Assembly: GCA_027686065.1 (NCBI GenBank)
Contig: JAQCTH010000034.1
Coordinates: forward strand, 1-41,336
Length of the DNA: 41,336 nucleotides
Direction: 5' to 3'
From: Clostridiaceae bacterium AF10-41
GTDB lineage: Bacteria > Bacillota > Clostridia > Clostridiales > Clostridiaceae
A model generated the notes under the pieces. That model saw only the letters and a program-made list of their open reading frames with translations, had not been told where the DNA came from and made no database searches. Position 1 is the stretch's first letter; the number at the start of each line of letters is the position of its first letter. The position numbers were made by a program, and so were the translations under genes. Below, piece after piece: positions 34,415 to 41,336 of the stretch.

Positions 34415-35174
34415 TTACTTCATCAAGCTCCTTCCATAATAAATTAAAGTACTCATTAAACTCTGGCTCTTTTCTCCTTTGAAATGGAGTAGCTTCAGTA
34501 TTCTTAAAATTTATCTTCACATCTAGCTTTAAATTTGCTGGTCTTTTAGTAAGGATTATTATTCTATTTGAAATTGCTATTGCTTCTCCTAAATCATGTG
34601 TAACCATAATTGCTGTTTTCCCTTCTTTTCTTATTATGCTTTTCACATCATCACAAACCTTAAGTCTTGTCTGATAGTCTAAAGCTGAAAAAGGCTCATC
34701 TAAAAGAAGTACATCTGGATTTAGTGCAAGAGTTCTAATAAGTGCAACCCTTTGCCTCATTCCTCCTGAAAGTTCTGTTGGTTTATGATTTTTGAACTTT
34801 GCTAATTGATAATTCTCTAATAATCTATCTGCTTTTTCTATATTTTCTTTGCTGTCTAATCCTTTAATCTTTAACCCCAATAATACATTGCTTCTTACTG
34901 AAAGCCATTCAAATAAATGATCTTTTTGAAACATATATCCCATTTTATCTAATCTATTTTTTATATCTTTATCTGTATATAATACATCTCCTTCTGATGC
35001 CTTTAAAAGGCCACTAATAATATTTAAAAGCGTTGATTTCCCACATCCTGATGGGCCTATTATACTAACAAATTCTCCTTTTTCTATTGAAAAATTTAAG
35101 TTTTCTATTGCTTTTGTTTCGCCTTTTAAAGAGTGATACGTTAGACTCACATTTGATATATTTATTAAGCTCAC
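34407..35174 (-). CDS. ABC transporter ATP-binding protein (SsuB/TauB type)
   Basis: The 255-aa ATPase has Walker A GPSGCGKST (about 39-47), the Q-loop YMFQKDHLF, the signature LSGGMRQR, Walker B VLLLDEPFSALD and the switch MVTHDLGEAI. It energises the permease encoded just downstream. It is separated from the binding-protein gene by 85 bp holding a GC-rich hairpin. Confidence 0.92.
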   Translation of the reverse strand: MSLINISNVSLTYHSLKGETKAIENLNFSIEKGEFVSIIGPSGCGKSTLLNIISGLLKASEGDVLYTDKDIKNRLDKMGYMFQKDHLFEWLSVRSNVLLGLKIKGLDSKENIEKADRLLENYQLAKFKNHKPTELSGGMRQRVALIRTLALNPDVLLLDEPFSALDYQTRLKVCDDVKSIIRKEGKTAIMVTHDLGEAIAISNRIIILTKRPANLKLDVKINFKNTEATPFQRRKEPEFNEYFNLLWKELDEVNE

Positions 35175-35227
35175 ATTTATGCCCCCTTTCGAATTTATGT
35201 AACTCTCTTGATAAAAAGAAGTTTATT

Positions 35228-35250
35228 GGGGCTGTCATAAAGACAGCTCC
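35228..35250 (-). terminator. Intercistronic hairpin in the ABC unit
   Basis: GGAGCTGTC and GACAGCCCC (minus strand) form a 9-bp stem with one wobble and a 5-nt loop between the binding-protein and ATPase genes. Without an immediate T run it is more likely a partial terminator or mRNA-stabilising element that lets the binding protein be made in excess. Confidence 0.5.
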
Positions 35251-35259
35251 ATTAAAGAT

Positions 35260-36060
35260 TTATTTAGATTTTACAGCTTCTTCTGCAAAAGTATTATTAA
35301 CAATCTTTGAAAATTCTGGTCTATCTGGTAGTAAACTACTATCATAACCTTCTATTACATCCATTAATCTATTTAAATCGTCTTCTGCTATTGATGGATT
35401 AGTTGCTATTGCATTTATTTTTCTATAATTTTTAACAACTGATACTATTATCTCTTTATCACTTCCAGGGAAAAATGAAATTATTGAATTAGCTACTTCT
35501 TCATCACTATGTGTTTCAACCCACTTTTGTCCTTTATATATTGCATTAGTAAATTTTTGTACTATTTCAGGATTTTTGTCCATATAAGATTTAGTTGTAT
35601 AAAAACAAGTATATGGTAAATCTCCAACGGCTTCTCCAATTGAAGCTATTATCTTTCCACTGCCTTCTTTTTCAAGCATAGAAGCTGTTGGCTCAAATAA
35701 ATTAACATATTCTCCAATACCTGACTTAAAGGCTCCAGATGTTGCTGTGAAGTCGATATTAGTTACTAATGATACATCCTTTCTAGGGTCTAATCCATGA
35801 TTTCTTAGCACATACTCAAAAGTCATTTGTGGCATTCCACCTGGTCTTGCCCCTATTATTTCAACCCCATTTAAGTCTTCCCATTTGAAATTTGGATTTT
35901 CTTCTCTACCAACTAAAAATGATCCATCTGTTTTTGTTAGTTGTGCAAATAATACTGGATAATCTTCTCTACCTTGATTGTGTATATATATAGCTTGCTC
36001 AGGACCAGAGAAACCTATATCCACATTTTTACTTAAAAGTTGCTGCATTGTTTTGTCTGC
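35260..36060 (-). pseudogene. ABC substrate-binding protein, N-terminus missing
   Basis: The reading frame matches NMT1/SsuA/TauA-type binding proteins from ADKTMQQLLSKNVDIGFSGP on, through PGGMPQMTFEYVLRNHGLDP to the C-terminus. What should precede it, a lipoprotein signal and about 60-80 residues, is absent. Homology continues a few codons upstream of the first ATG (36048) to about 36060 and then stops; a stop codon lies in frame at about 36096. No ribosome site precedes the ATG. I infer a deletion or insertion junction near 36061. The mature lobe might still be made in the cytoplasm but could not serve the transporter. Confidence 0.75.
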
Positions 36061-36216
36061 AACACATTCTTTTACACAAGTATTTATATGAAATTAAATT
36101 TAGATACGAGCTATCTAAAGAAATGAATATATGAATTGTTTTTAATTTATTTTGATTTGGATTTCTTCATTATATATAGTTAGATTTTTAATTAATTATA
36201 ATATTTTATTTTATTA

Positions 36217-36426
36217 TTATCTTCCGTTGCATTTAATAAAATTATCTATTTCCTTTATGGCTAGAGATCTAAAGAATTCACTAGCTGAAATATGTTTTAA
36301 ATCACAATACTTTTTGATTAATTGTTTTTCTTTAGAATTAAGTCTAAATTCAAATCTCTCATCTAATATTATATCCTTTTCTTCCTTTTTAAAGATGAAA
36401 TTGATCAACTCCATTATTTTACTCAT
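36217..36426 (-). CDS. Small ribbon-helix-helix protein
   Basis: In this 69-aa protein, residues 24-60 (ERFEFRLNSKEKQLIKKYCD then LKHISASEFFRSLAIKEID) fit a ribbon-helix-helix DNA-binding fold: a beta strand and two helices. Such proteins are plasmid copy-control, mobilisation or antitoxin regulators. The start has GGGGGAG. An inverted-repeat site lies 40-75 bp upstream, between it and the 55-aa gene, and is likely its own operator. No toxin gene is beside it, so I favour a plasmid-derived regulator. Confidence 0.65.
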   Translation of the reverse strand: MSKIMELINFIFKKEEKDIILDERFEFRLNSKEKQLIKKYCDLKHISASEFFRSLAIKEIDNFIKCNGR

Positions 36427-36472
36427 TGCTCTCCCCCACGTCTATTTTAATTAGTTATTAAAAATATAGGCT

Positions 36473-36500
36473 TGTCCGTACACATCCGTACTGTACGGAC
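36473..36500. promoter_or_regulatory. Operator-like repeats of the RHH unit
   Basis: GTCCGTAC, then ATCCGTAC, then the inverted GTACGGAC, within 28 bp in an otherwise AT-rich gap. Short repeated half-sites of this kind are the usual targets of RHH dimers. Confidence 0.6.
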
Positions 36501-36507
36501 TACTAAC

Positions 36508-36675
36508 TTACTCCTTTTGAGTTACATTATCTATATTCGGTAACGGTGTAACCTTAAAAAGCATATCCTTAACTGTTGCTCCAGGATTAGAATATTTCAT
36601 AAGCTCTTGATACATTAAAAGATCCTTCTCTTTATTCTTTGAAAACTCTATTATTACTCTTAATCTTTCTGCCAT
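36508..36675 (-). CDS. Small 55-aa protein, plasmid-like
   Basis: It starts MAERLRVIIEFSKNKEKDLL, with a GGAGGTGTC site 6 nt upstream, continues through LMYQELMKYSNPGATVKDML, and ends in a short polar tail. I do not recognise the family; the first strand (RLRVIIEFS) followed by helices could itself be RHH-like. It is immediately upstream of the RHH gene and its operator, so the two are likely linked. It is short, but it has a good ribosome site and protein-like composition. Confidence 0.6.
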   Translation of the reverse strand: MAERLRVIIEFSKNKEKDLLMYQELMKYSNPGATVKDMLFKVTPLPNIDNVTQKE

Positions 36676-36877
36676 CAATGACACCTCCTATTAATTAGTT
36701 CTTGGTATCATTGTATTCAATGTTATAAATGGATAGAACCTACTGTTTAAAATTTTTAGAAGTAGATGTGAATTAAATAAGGCGGTTTAGTTGAAAGGAA
36801 GTTTTATAAGGATAATATAAGCATAAAGTTAGCATTTTTATGTATATTAGTTCTTATGACTGGACTTATATTAAAAT

Positions 36878-36908
36878 AAAAGCACTTAGAATAAATCTAG
36901 GTGCTTTC
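36878..36908 (-). terminator. Terminator of the hemopexin/NlpC gene
   Basis: AAAGCACCTAGA pairs with TCTAAGTGCTTT (one wobble) on the minus strand and is followed by TATTTTAA. It lies 12 bp past the stop. Confidence 0.75.
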
Positions 36909-36920
36909 ACTTATTAAATA

Positions 36921-38009
36921 TTATAATATTCTTCTTGCTTTATAGAAATCAGTTATATTACTTTCGATTACATTAATACCTTCCCTAGAATTATGAATCA
37001 TCTTACCATTCGACGTGTATATACCAACGTGATCTCCGCCTAATGTAAATACTAAGTCTCCCGCTCTAAGATTAGCTTGTGAAACTTCGACTCCCTGCTC
37101 CATTTGATCCCAAGTAGTTCTTCCTAACGATATTCCTTGATGTGCAAAAATATGTTTTGTAAATGATGAACAATCAAATATATGCCTTGCTGCATCATCT
37201 ACACCATACACATATGTTACAAAAGGCATATGCGCTCTAGCTTCAGCAATTATTTTATCAGCTTTAACCTCTTCATTACTTCTAAATCCTACAGTTATAG
37301 CACCTTTTATATCACTAGCAAATGATATTCCTGGCCAATACTTGCTTATAGGTAATGGTTGTTGTACTGTCTTATCTAAGTTCAAATCATATTTAATATA
37401 CTCAGTCCCCTTAAGCATATAACATATATTATCTACCGTTGTAACCGCTGAATCAATACTTGTCCAAGGAATACCCGGCCAAGTACTACTATTAAATTTA
37501 TATGGATATCCAGCACAAGCTCTATCTGCTTTCATATCATATGCTGTGTACTGATCTCCTTTTACAAAATACACAATATTGCCATTAGTTGGTATTATTG
37601 CATCTATAGAAGAAAATGTTAGACCTGTCCATGTGGAACTAATCTTATACGGATAACCATCGAATACTCTATCCTCTTTTAGATTATATGCTATATATTC
37701 ATCACCCTTAAAAATATACGCTATATTCTTATCTAATGGATTTGTAAATGCTGCATCAATGCTTGTCCAAGGTAATCCTGGCCATGTAGAATTATTTAAT
37801 GGTAATGGATAATTATCCAATTGCTTATCTTTAGTAAGATCGTATAAAATATATTGATTTCCTTTAAATAAATACACAAACTCATTTCCTTTTGATGGTG
37901 GTATGATTTCTGCATAGGCCTTAGTGTAGTTATCTACTCCAATAAATACTACAAATGATAATAGAAATACTAATAAAAAGTTTAATAATTTTTTAGAAAT
38001 ATTTTTCAT
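36921..38009 (-). CDS. Secreted NlpC/P60 peptidase with hemopexin-like repeats
   Basis: The 362-aa precursor has a signal peptide (about 1-33, ending TKAYAE). Residues about 43-245 form four hemopexin-like repeats, each with [YF]xFKGxxYxxY, a basic/acidic turn and WPGLPWTSIDAA-like ends. The C-terminal 110 residues are an NlpC/P60 endopeptidase: Cys in HIFDCSSFTKHIF, His in GGDHVGIYTSNG and the third residue in KMIHNS. It should cut peptide bonds in peptidoglycan, while the repeats may bind protein, haem or sugar. It follows the ChW-NlpC gene, with its own copy of the same promoter. Confidence 0.85.
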   Translation of the reverse strand: MKNISKKLLNFLLVFLLSFVVFIGVDNYTKAYAEIIPPSKGNEFVYLFKGNQYILYDLTKDKQLDNYPLPLNNSTWPGLPWTSIDAAFTNPLDKNIAYIFKGDEYIAYNLKEDRVFDGYPYKISSTWTGLTFSSIDAIIPTNGNIVYFVKGDQYTAYDMKADRACAGYPYKFNSSTWPGIPWTSIDSAVTTVDNICYMLKGTEYIKYDLNLDKTVQQPLPISKYWPGISFASDIKGAITVGFRSNEEVKADKIIAEARAHMPFVTYVYGVDDAARHIFDCSSFTKHIFAHQGISLGRTTWDQMEQGVEVSQANLRAGDLVFTLGGDHVGIYTSNGKMIHNSREGINVIESNITDFYKARRIL

Positions 38010-38034
38010 TCTCAGTCCCCCTAAATTTTCATAT

Positions 38035-38109
38035 ATTTCATTTACATAATATCATCATATTACTATTATGTCGATTTATGTATTTAACGTTATTATTTTG
38101 TAATTTTAT
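38035..38109 (-). promoter_or_regulatory. Promoter cassette copy 1
   Basis: 75 bp equal to 39099-39173 except at 6 positions. On the minus strand it carries TCGACA, 17 bp, TATTAT (38046-38074) and a dyad CATAATA...TATTATG across the spacer. Confidence 0.75.
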
Positions 38110-38125
38110 CTTAAATTGTAATAAG

Positions 38126-38163
38126 AAGGCTAATAGGTACTATTTTTCTTGCCTATTAACCTT
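38126..38163 (-). terminator. Terminator of the ChW/NlpC gene
   Basis: AAGGTTAATAGG and CCTATTAGCCTT (minus strand) form a 12-bp stem with one wobble, downstream of the stop at 38177. Confidence 0.6.
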
Positions 38164-38176
38164 AATAAGTTATAAT

Positions 38177-39076
38177 TTAGTTAATTATTCTCCTAGCAGC
38201 ATAGAAACTTGTAATTGGAGATACCTTAACATTTTCACCTTCATAAGGTGCATTTATATACTGTCCTCCACCTACATAAATTCCTACATGCTCATTATTA
38301 TATGTGAATACTAAATCACCTGGTTGTAATTCACTATATGATATTGGCGTTCCAACATTAATTTGAGTCCAGGTGGTTCTTGTTATTTCAATGCCAAGAG
38401 CAGTTCTATACACATATTGAGTGAATCCAGAACAATCAAAGCTATCTGGTCCTGTAGCTCCGTAAACATACGGTTTATCAATATGCCTATATGCTTCGTT
38501 TATTATTCTTTCTCTTTGGCTTAGTTCAGGTACTATTGGTGATTGACCTTTTGGAGTTATTTGAATTTCAATAGCTTCTATAGGTTGTCCCTTATCTGTA
38601 TCCCCTGCTAGATAACCATTTTTAGTCCAAGATCCCCATCCTATATTTCTAACATGAACTCTATAATGAACATCATAATATTGTGAATCTTTTCCTGTAG
38701 ATTTATCTTTGATTGCTATACAAATACCATTCATAGCAAGATTTCTTCCTGTAGTTCCGATAGTTTGTCCATCTTTTGCTACATTCATCCACCCAAGAGT
38801 ATTAATATACGCATTATATTCTATAGAAAATGATGCTGAATCAGATACATCAATTTGTAATGCTTCTATTTTAAGTGCTTTCCCTGTAGTTCCAGCAGTA
38901 TCACCATTTACAACTGTGTCTTGCCATCCTATATCTTGTACATGTGCCTTATACCATACATTAGTATTAGTTGTTCCTGAATAAACAGGTGCAGCAAAAG
39001 CATCAATCTTAGGTGAAAGAATTAATAGAAGACTTAAAAGTCCTATAATTTTTAGTAAAGAATATTTTTTTCTCAT
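38177..39076 (-). CDS. Secreted NlpC/P60 peptidase with three ChW repeats
   Basis: I place the start at ATG 39076 (MRKKYSLL, 299 aa), because the ATG at 39085 touches the GGGG ribosome site. After a signal peptide (to about 27) come three clostridial hydrophobic W repeats: YKAHVQDIGWQDTVVNG, YNAYINTLGWMNVAKDG and YRVHVRNIGWGSWTKNG, each ending with a G-T-G/D-like turn and an aliphatic strand. They are followed by a C-terminal NlpC/P60 domain with DSFDCSGFTQYVY (Cys), NEHVGIYVGGG (His) and YINAP. ChW repeats are thought to bind cell-surface ligands. It is probably a peptidoglycan hydrolase and paralogous to the neighbour in its catalytic domain. Confidence 0.88.
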   Translation of the reverse strand: MRKKYSLLKIIGLLSLLLILSPKIDAFAAPVYSGTTNTNVWYKAHVQDIGWQDTVVNGDTAGTTGKALKIEALQIDVSDSASFSIEYNAYINTLGWMNVAKDGQTIGTTGRNLAMNGICIAIKDKSTGKDSQYYDVHYRVHVRNIGWGSWTKNGYLAGDTDKGQPIEAIEIQITPKGQSPIVPELSQRERIINEAYRHIDKPYVYGATGPDSFDCSGFTQYVYRTALGIEITRTTWTQINVGTPISYSELQPGDLVFTYNNEHVGIYVGGGQYINAPYEGENVKVSPITSFYAARRIIN

Positions 39077-39098
39077 GTTTTCCATCCCCTTTTAATGT

Positions 39099-39173
39099 AT
39101 TTCATTTACATAATATCACTATTTTACTATTATGTCAATTTATGTATTTAAAGTTCTTATTTTGTAATTTTAT
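39099..39173 (-). promoter_or_regulatory. Promoter cassette copy 2
   Basis: On the minus strand a perfect TTGACA and TATTAT are 17 bp apart (39110-39138), with the dyad CATAATA...TATTATG across the spacer. 69 of 75 bp match the cassette upstream of the hemopexin-type gene. Confidence 0.8.
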
Positions 39174-39292
39174 TATATATTGGAATAAAATGAAAAAGGT
39201 ATCACTTAGATCTTATGATAAATTATCACTTTATTTATTAAATTACCATATGATATGTTGAACACTATGTTCATATTAACCTCAAATAGAAA

Positions 39293-39330
39293 AAGGCTAA
39301 TATGTAAGATTTCTCTTACATATTAGCCTT
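39293..39330. terminator. Terminator of the amidase gene
   Basis: Perfect 17-bp arms (39293-39309 and 39314-39330) with a 4-nt loop and A run on the + side. Confidence 0.88.
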
Positions 39331-39335
39331 AATGA

Positions 39336-40148
39336 CTACTTTCCTAATTTCTCACAATATTCTATAGCTTTATCTAATGTTTCCTTTCTGTCTTTTCCTT
39401 TAATCTCTACATTAGTATATCCACTTTTATTCTTAGCTTCTCCAACTGCAATTACTGTTTTATATTGGCTGTAAAAAGCATATGGCCTTAAACAATTAAT
39501 AGTTGGACAGTTTAATCTATCAGCCATTATTTCTGCTATAGCTTGATCTGTTGAATTTGAATATTGAATTATATAATCCACTTTTACTTCCTCCTTGATT
39601 GCATTATTTATTTTTTTATTACTTATTGCTTCTGCTATAACTTTTCCTATAACATCTGGCCCTAATCTTTTATATAGAGCAACATCTTCTGTAGCTTCTA
39701 CAAAACATACCTCCACAATAATACTCGCCATATTAGTTGCCCTTAGTTCATATAGCTGATTACTTTCTTTTACTCCTCTGTTTACAAAGCCTAATCCAGC
39801 TATAGCATTTACTATTCTTGCTGCTATTTCTTCATCTAACTTAATATTATCTGACTTACTATATACCCATGTTTCAGTTCCTATTGCTCCATTATAGATG
39901 TTATAAACTTTATTAAAATGAATAGATATAAATAAATCTGCACCCCAATTATTAGCCTTACTTACACCATAGACTAAATCACTATTTGAATCCATGTTAC
40001 CTGGAGTTACATCTAATACATCATGTCCTAATTGTCTTAAATAATTAATTACGGAATCTTTTACTTTTCTATCTTCTGTTGTTTCATCTATTAATCCACT
40101 TGCCCCTGGTGCTTGAAAGTTGTGTCCTCCCCTTACTGCTATTTTCAT
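39336..40148 (-). CDS. N-acetylmuramoyl-L-alanine amidase, phage endolysin type
   Basis: The 270-aa protein has an amidase_3 domain at about 1-180, with zinc ligands in VRGGHNFQAPG, SIHFNK and the glutamate of IIVEVCFVEAT. A C-terminal wall-binding-like domain (about 188-268; YIIQYSNSTDQAIAEIMADR) follows, as in several clostridial phage lysins. There is no signal peptide, which suits a holin-dependent endolysin, but no holin is seen beside it. It cuts the MurNAc-L-Ala bond. The start has AAGGAGG. It may be a phage relic used by the host or the lysin of a lost prophage. Confidence 0.88.
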   Translation of the reverse strand: MKIAVRGGHNFQAPGASGLIDETTEDRKVKDSVINYLRQLGHDVLDVTPGNMDSNSDLVYGVSKANNWGADLFISIHFNKVYNIYNGAIGTETWVYSKSDNIKLDEEIAARIVNAIAGLGFVNRGVKESNQLYELRATNMASIIVEVCFVEATEDVALYKRLGPDVIGKVIAEAISNKKINNAIKEEVKVDYIIQYSNSTDQAIAEIMADRLNCPTINCLRPYAFYSQYKTVIAVGEAKNKSGYTNVEIKGKDRKETLDKAIEYCEKLGK

Positions 40149-40368
40149 ATTTACCAGCCTCCTTGTAATTTATATTATGAAAAGTAGTATATTATTGTTC
40201 AAAATAAAGAAGCAAAATTTATCCTTTCTCCTTAATTTCTTTGATGTTTCCATCTTTATCACTTCCTTATTTATTATTGTTGTTGACTTCTTTTCCAATT
40301 ACATCATCCATTCTTAAAAAGACTTACTGTTGTCTCACGATATGTGCCTATATTTTTATAAAATAAAC
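40149..40368. other. No gene seen
   Basis: AT-rich sequence upstream of the amidase gene with many stops. It presumably holds the amidase promoter, but I see no clear pair of boxes. Confidence 0.4.
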
Positions 40369-40402
40369 GGACTAGTAATCTATTTAACTACTAATCCTTT
40401 AA
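40369..40402. terminator. Possible terminator of the decayed phage-like gene
   Basis: GGACTAGTA and TACTAATCC pair with one mismatch around a 16-nt loop. The tails are only moderately T-rich. Confidence 0.35.
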
Positions 40403-40468
40403 ACTTCATAAAAGAAGCACAAACTCTCTGGCCTGTGCTAATATTTCTAAATCTATATACTTTTATAA

Positions 40469-40790
40469 CTATAGCATAATCCTATCAGCTAGTTTGGTAT
40501 TTGACCATGATATTTTCTTTAGTTCATAATATCTGCTACTTTTTATTTCTAATTTAGCCATAACTTCATCTGGTCTAATTATATTTCCTTTGAAATAATA
40601 CTCATCTATTATCTTCTTGCTTTTTTCATCTAGTCTGCTATATATATATTATCTATTGCATTAACTAATATATTTTTATATTCAGTTTCTGTTGATATCA
40701 GATAATAATACTACTTCTGTAAATCATCCTCAACGTGTTTTTTGAACCTTTTATTTCTTCCCATCTATTAACATGTTTCACTTTTGCTTT
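40469..40790 (-). pseudogene. Decayed phage regulator (ArpU/sigma-like) gene
   Basis: One minus frame reads SRLDEKSKKIIDEYYFKGNI, then IRPDEVMAKLEIKSSRYYEL, then KKISWSNTK to a stop at 40469. Further upstream, other frames give STETEYKNILVNAIDNIYI and VNRWEEIKGS, separated by stops and shifts. The visible part resembles the helix-turn-helix end of ArpU-type late regulators or small sigma-like factors of phages of firmicutes. Its closeness to the endolysin gene supports a phage origin. Confidence 0.45.
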
Positions 40791-40876
40791 CCTTTAATAA
40801 CCTTATTTATTGATTTAATATTTTGTATATTTTAAATTTCTATAGCCAAAAATAATCTTGAAAGGTGGTTTTATTA

Positions 40877-41191
40877 ATGAAAAAATTTATTTCTACATTT
40901 CTAATTTCTTTATTCTTATCATTGCTTATATTTACTCAATCAGCATATGCTATAAACATATTTGATGAAGGAGTTTATCAAGTTTCTGATTTTAATTTAT
41001 CACCAGAAAATAAATATATAGTACAAAATATTTCTGAAAATCAAAGTATTTATTTACAAGTCTTTGATGAAAATCAAATAATTCTTCAATCTATCCGCCT
41101 TCCTCCTAAGTCTGATAAATTCAATTTAACTACTTTGTTACCAGACTATAGAATTGTAATTGTTGGTAAAGGTAATATTTATATATCTTAA
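40877..41191 (+). CDS. Small secreted protein, unknown
   Basis: From ATG at 40877 (AAAGGTGG site 8 nt upstream; the GTG at 40865 is part of that site) it encodes 104 aa: a clear signal peptide (MKKFISTFLISLFLSLLIFT, cut after QSAYA) and about 80 residues rich in beta strands (VYQVSDFNLSPENKYIVQNI, then IVIVGKGNIYIS). I do not recognise the family. It has no cysteine in the mature part. It is the only + strand gene in the last 12 kb. A weak hairpin (AGTGGA...TCCACT, 41228-41251) may end its mRNA. Confidence 0.65.
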   Translation: MKKFISTFLISLFLSLLIFTQSAYAINIFDEGVYQVSDFNLSPENKYIVQNISENQSIYLQVFDENQIILQSIRLPPKSDKFNLTTLLPDYRIVIVGKGNIYIS

Positions 41192-41336
41192 TTTTTTTCT
41201 ACCTTAACCATATTTCTAATTATATATAGTGGATTACTTATATAGTCCACTCATTATATATTTGAATTTAGCATAAAAAAAATACCGCATATCAATTGTA
41301 AAATGTACCCTATAAGATAGACAAATAAAAAATGTC

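Noticed and set aside
36217..36675. Toxin-antitoxin pair
   Set aside because: The RHH protein could be an antitoxin, but the 55-aa partner shows no ParE, RelE, PIN or MazF feature and the operator suits a plain regulator.

Overview
This window looks like chromosome from a low-GC, spore-forming Clostridium (sensu stricto). It is very AT-rich, ribosome binding sites are of the AGGAGG/GGGGG type, it carries a sporulation gene (yunB), and it has the gene style of that genus (long HflX, PyrR-type pyr leader, ChW-repeat secreted protein). I cannot name the species. I recognise no rRNA, tRNA or CRISPR array.

Layout. 349-2328 is a Ktr/Trk potassium uptake pair with a clear sigma-A promoter. 2774-8316 is a decayed integrative element inserted in the 3' end of yebC. 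It is bounded by two 76-bp copies of the yebC end and holds a frameshifted tyrosine integrase, an interrupted initiator-like gene next to three 22-bp iteron-like repeats, a ruined serine recombinase, a small winged-helix gene, and two intact cargo genes (one unknown, one YkgJ-type cysteine cluster protein). 8257-20197 is core chromosome: yebC, a YigZ protein, a MocR-type regulator, a nucleotidyltransferase, hflX, hpt, yunB, a class A PBP, a PepSY-like exported protein, and a YtxH/DUF948-like pair. 20269-25415 is the pyrimidine operon pyrB-I-C-F-K-D, behind a leader with two PyrR-type hairpins and an intrinsic terminator. 25826-35260 holds a serine beta-lactamase-like protein without its catalytic serine, 6-phosphofructokinase, an unknown coiled-coil protein, uppP, a transglutaminase-like protein behind a structured leader, a TPR membrane protein, and an SsuBC/TauBC-like ABC transporter whose binding-protein gene is truncated. 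36061-41336 is an accessory region: a small RHH regulator unit with its operator, two secreted NlpC/P60 proteins (one with hemopexin-like repeats, one with ChW repeats) sharing a near-identical promoter, a phage-type amidase, a decayed phage-like gene and a small secreted protein.

Most interesting points: the integration into yebC, where the extra 3' end differs from the resident one mostly at silent sites; intact cargo kept while the mobility genes decayed; an apparently complete JAMM metalloprotease motif in the N-terminal extension of HflX; the Ser-to-Gly change in the beta-lactamase-like protein; the two-step PyrR leader; and the duplicated promoter cassette of the two secreted peptidases. 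All function calls come from reading motifs by eye; no database search was possible.
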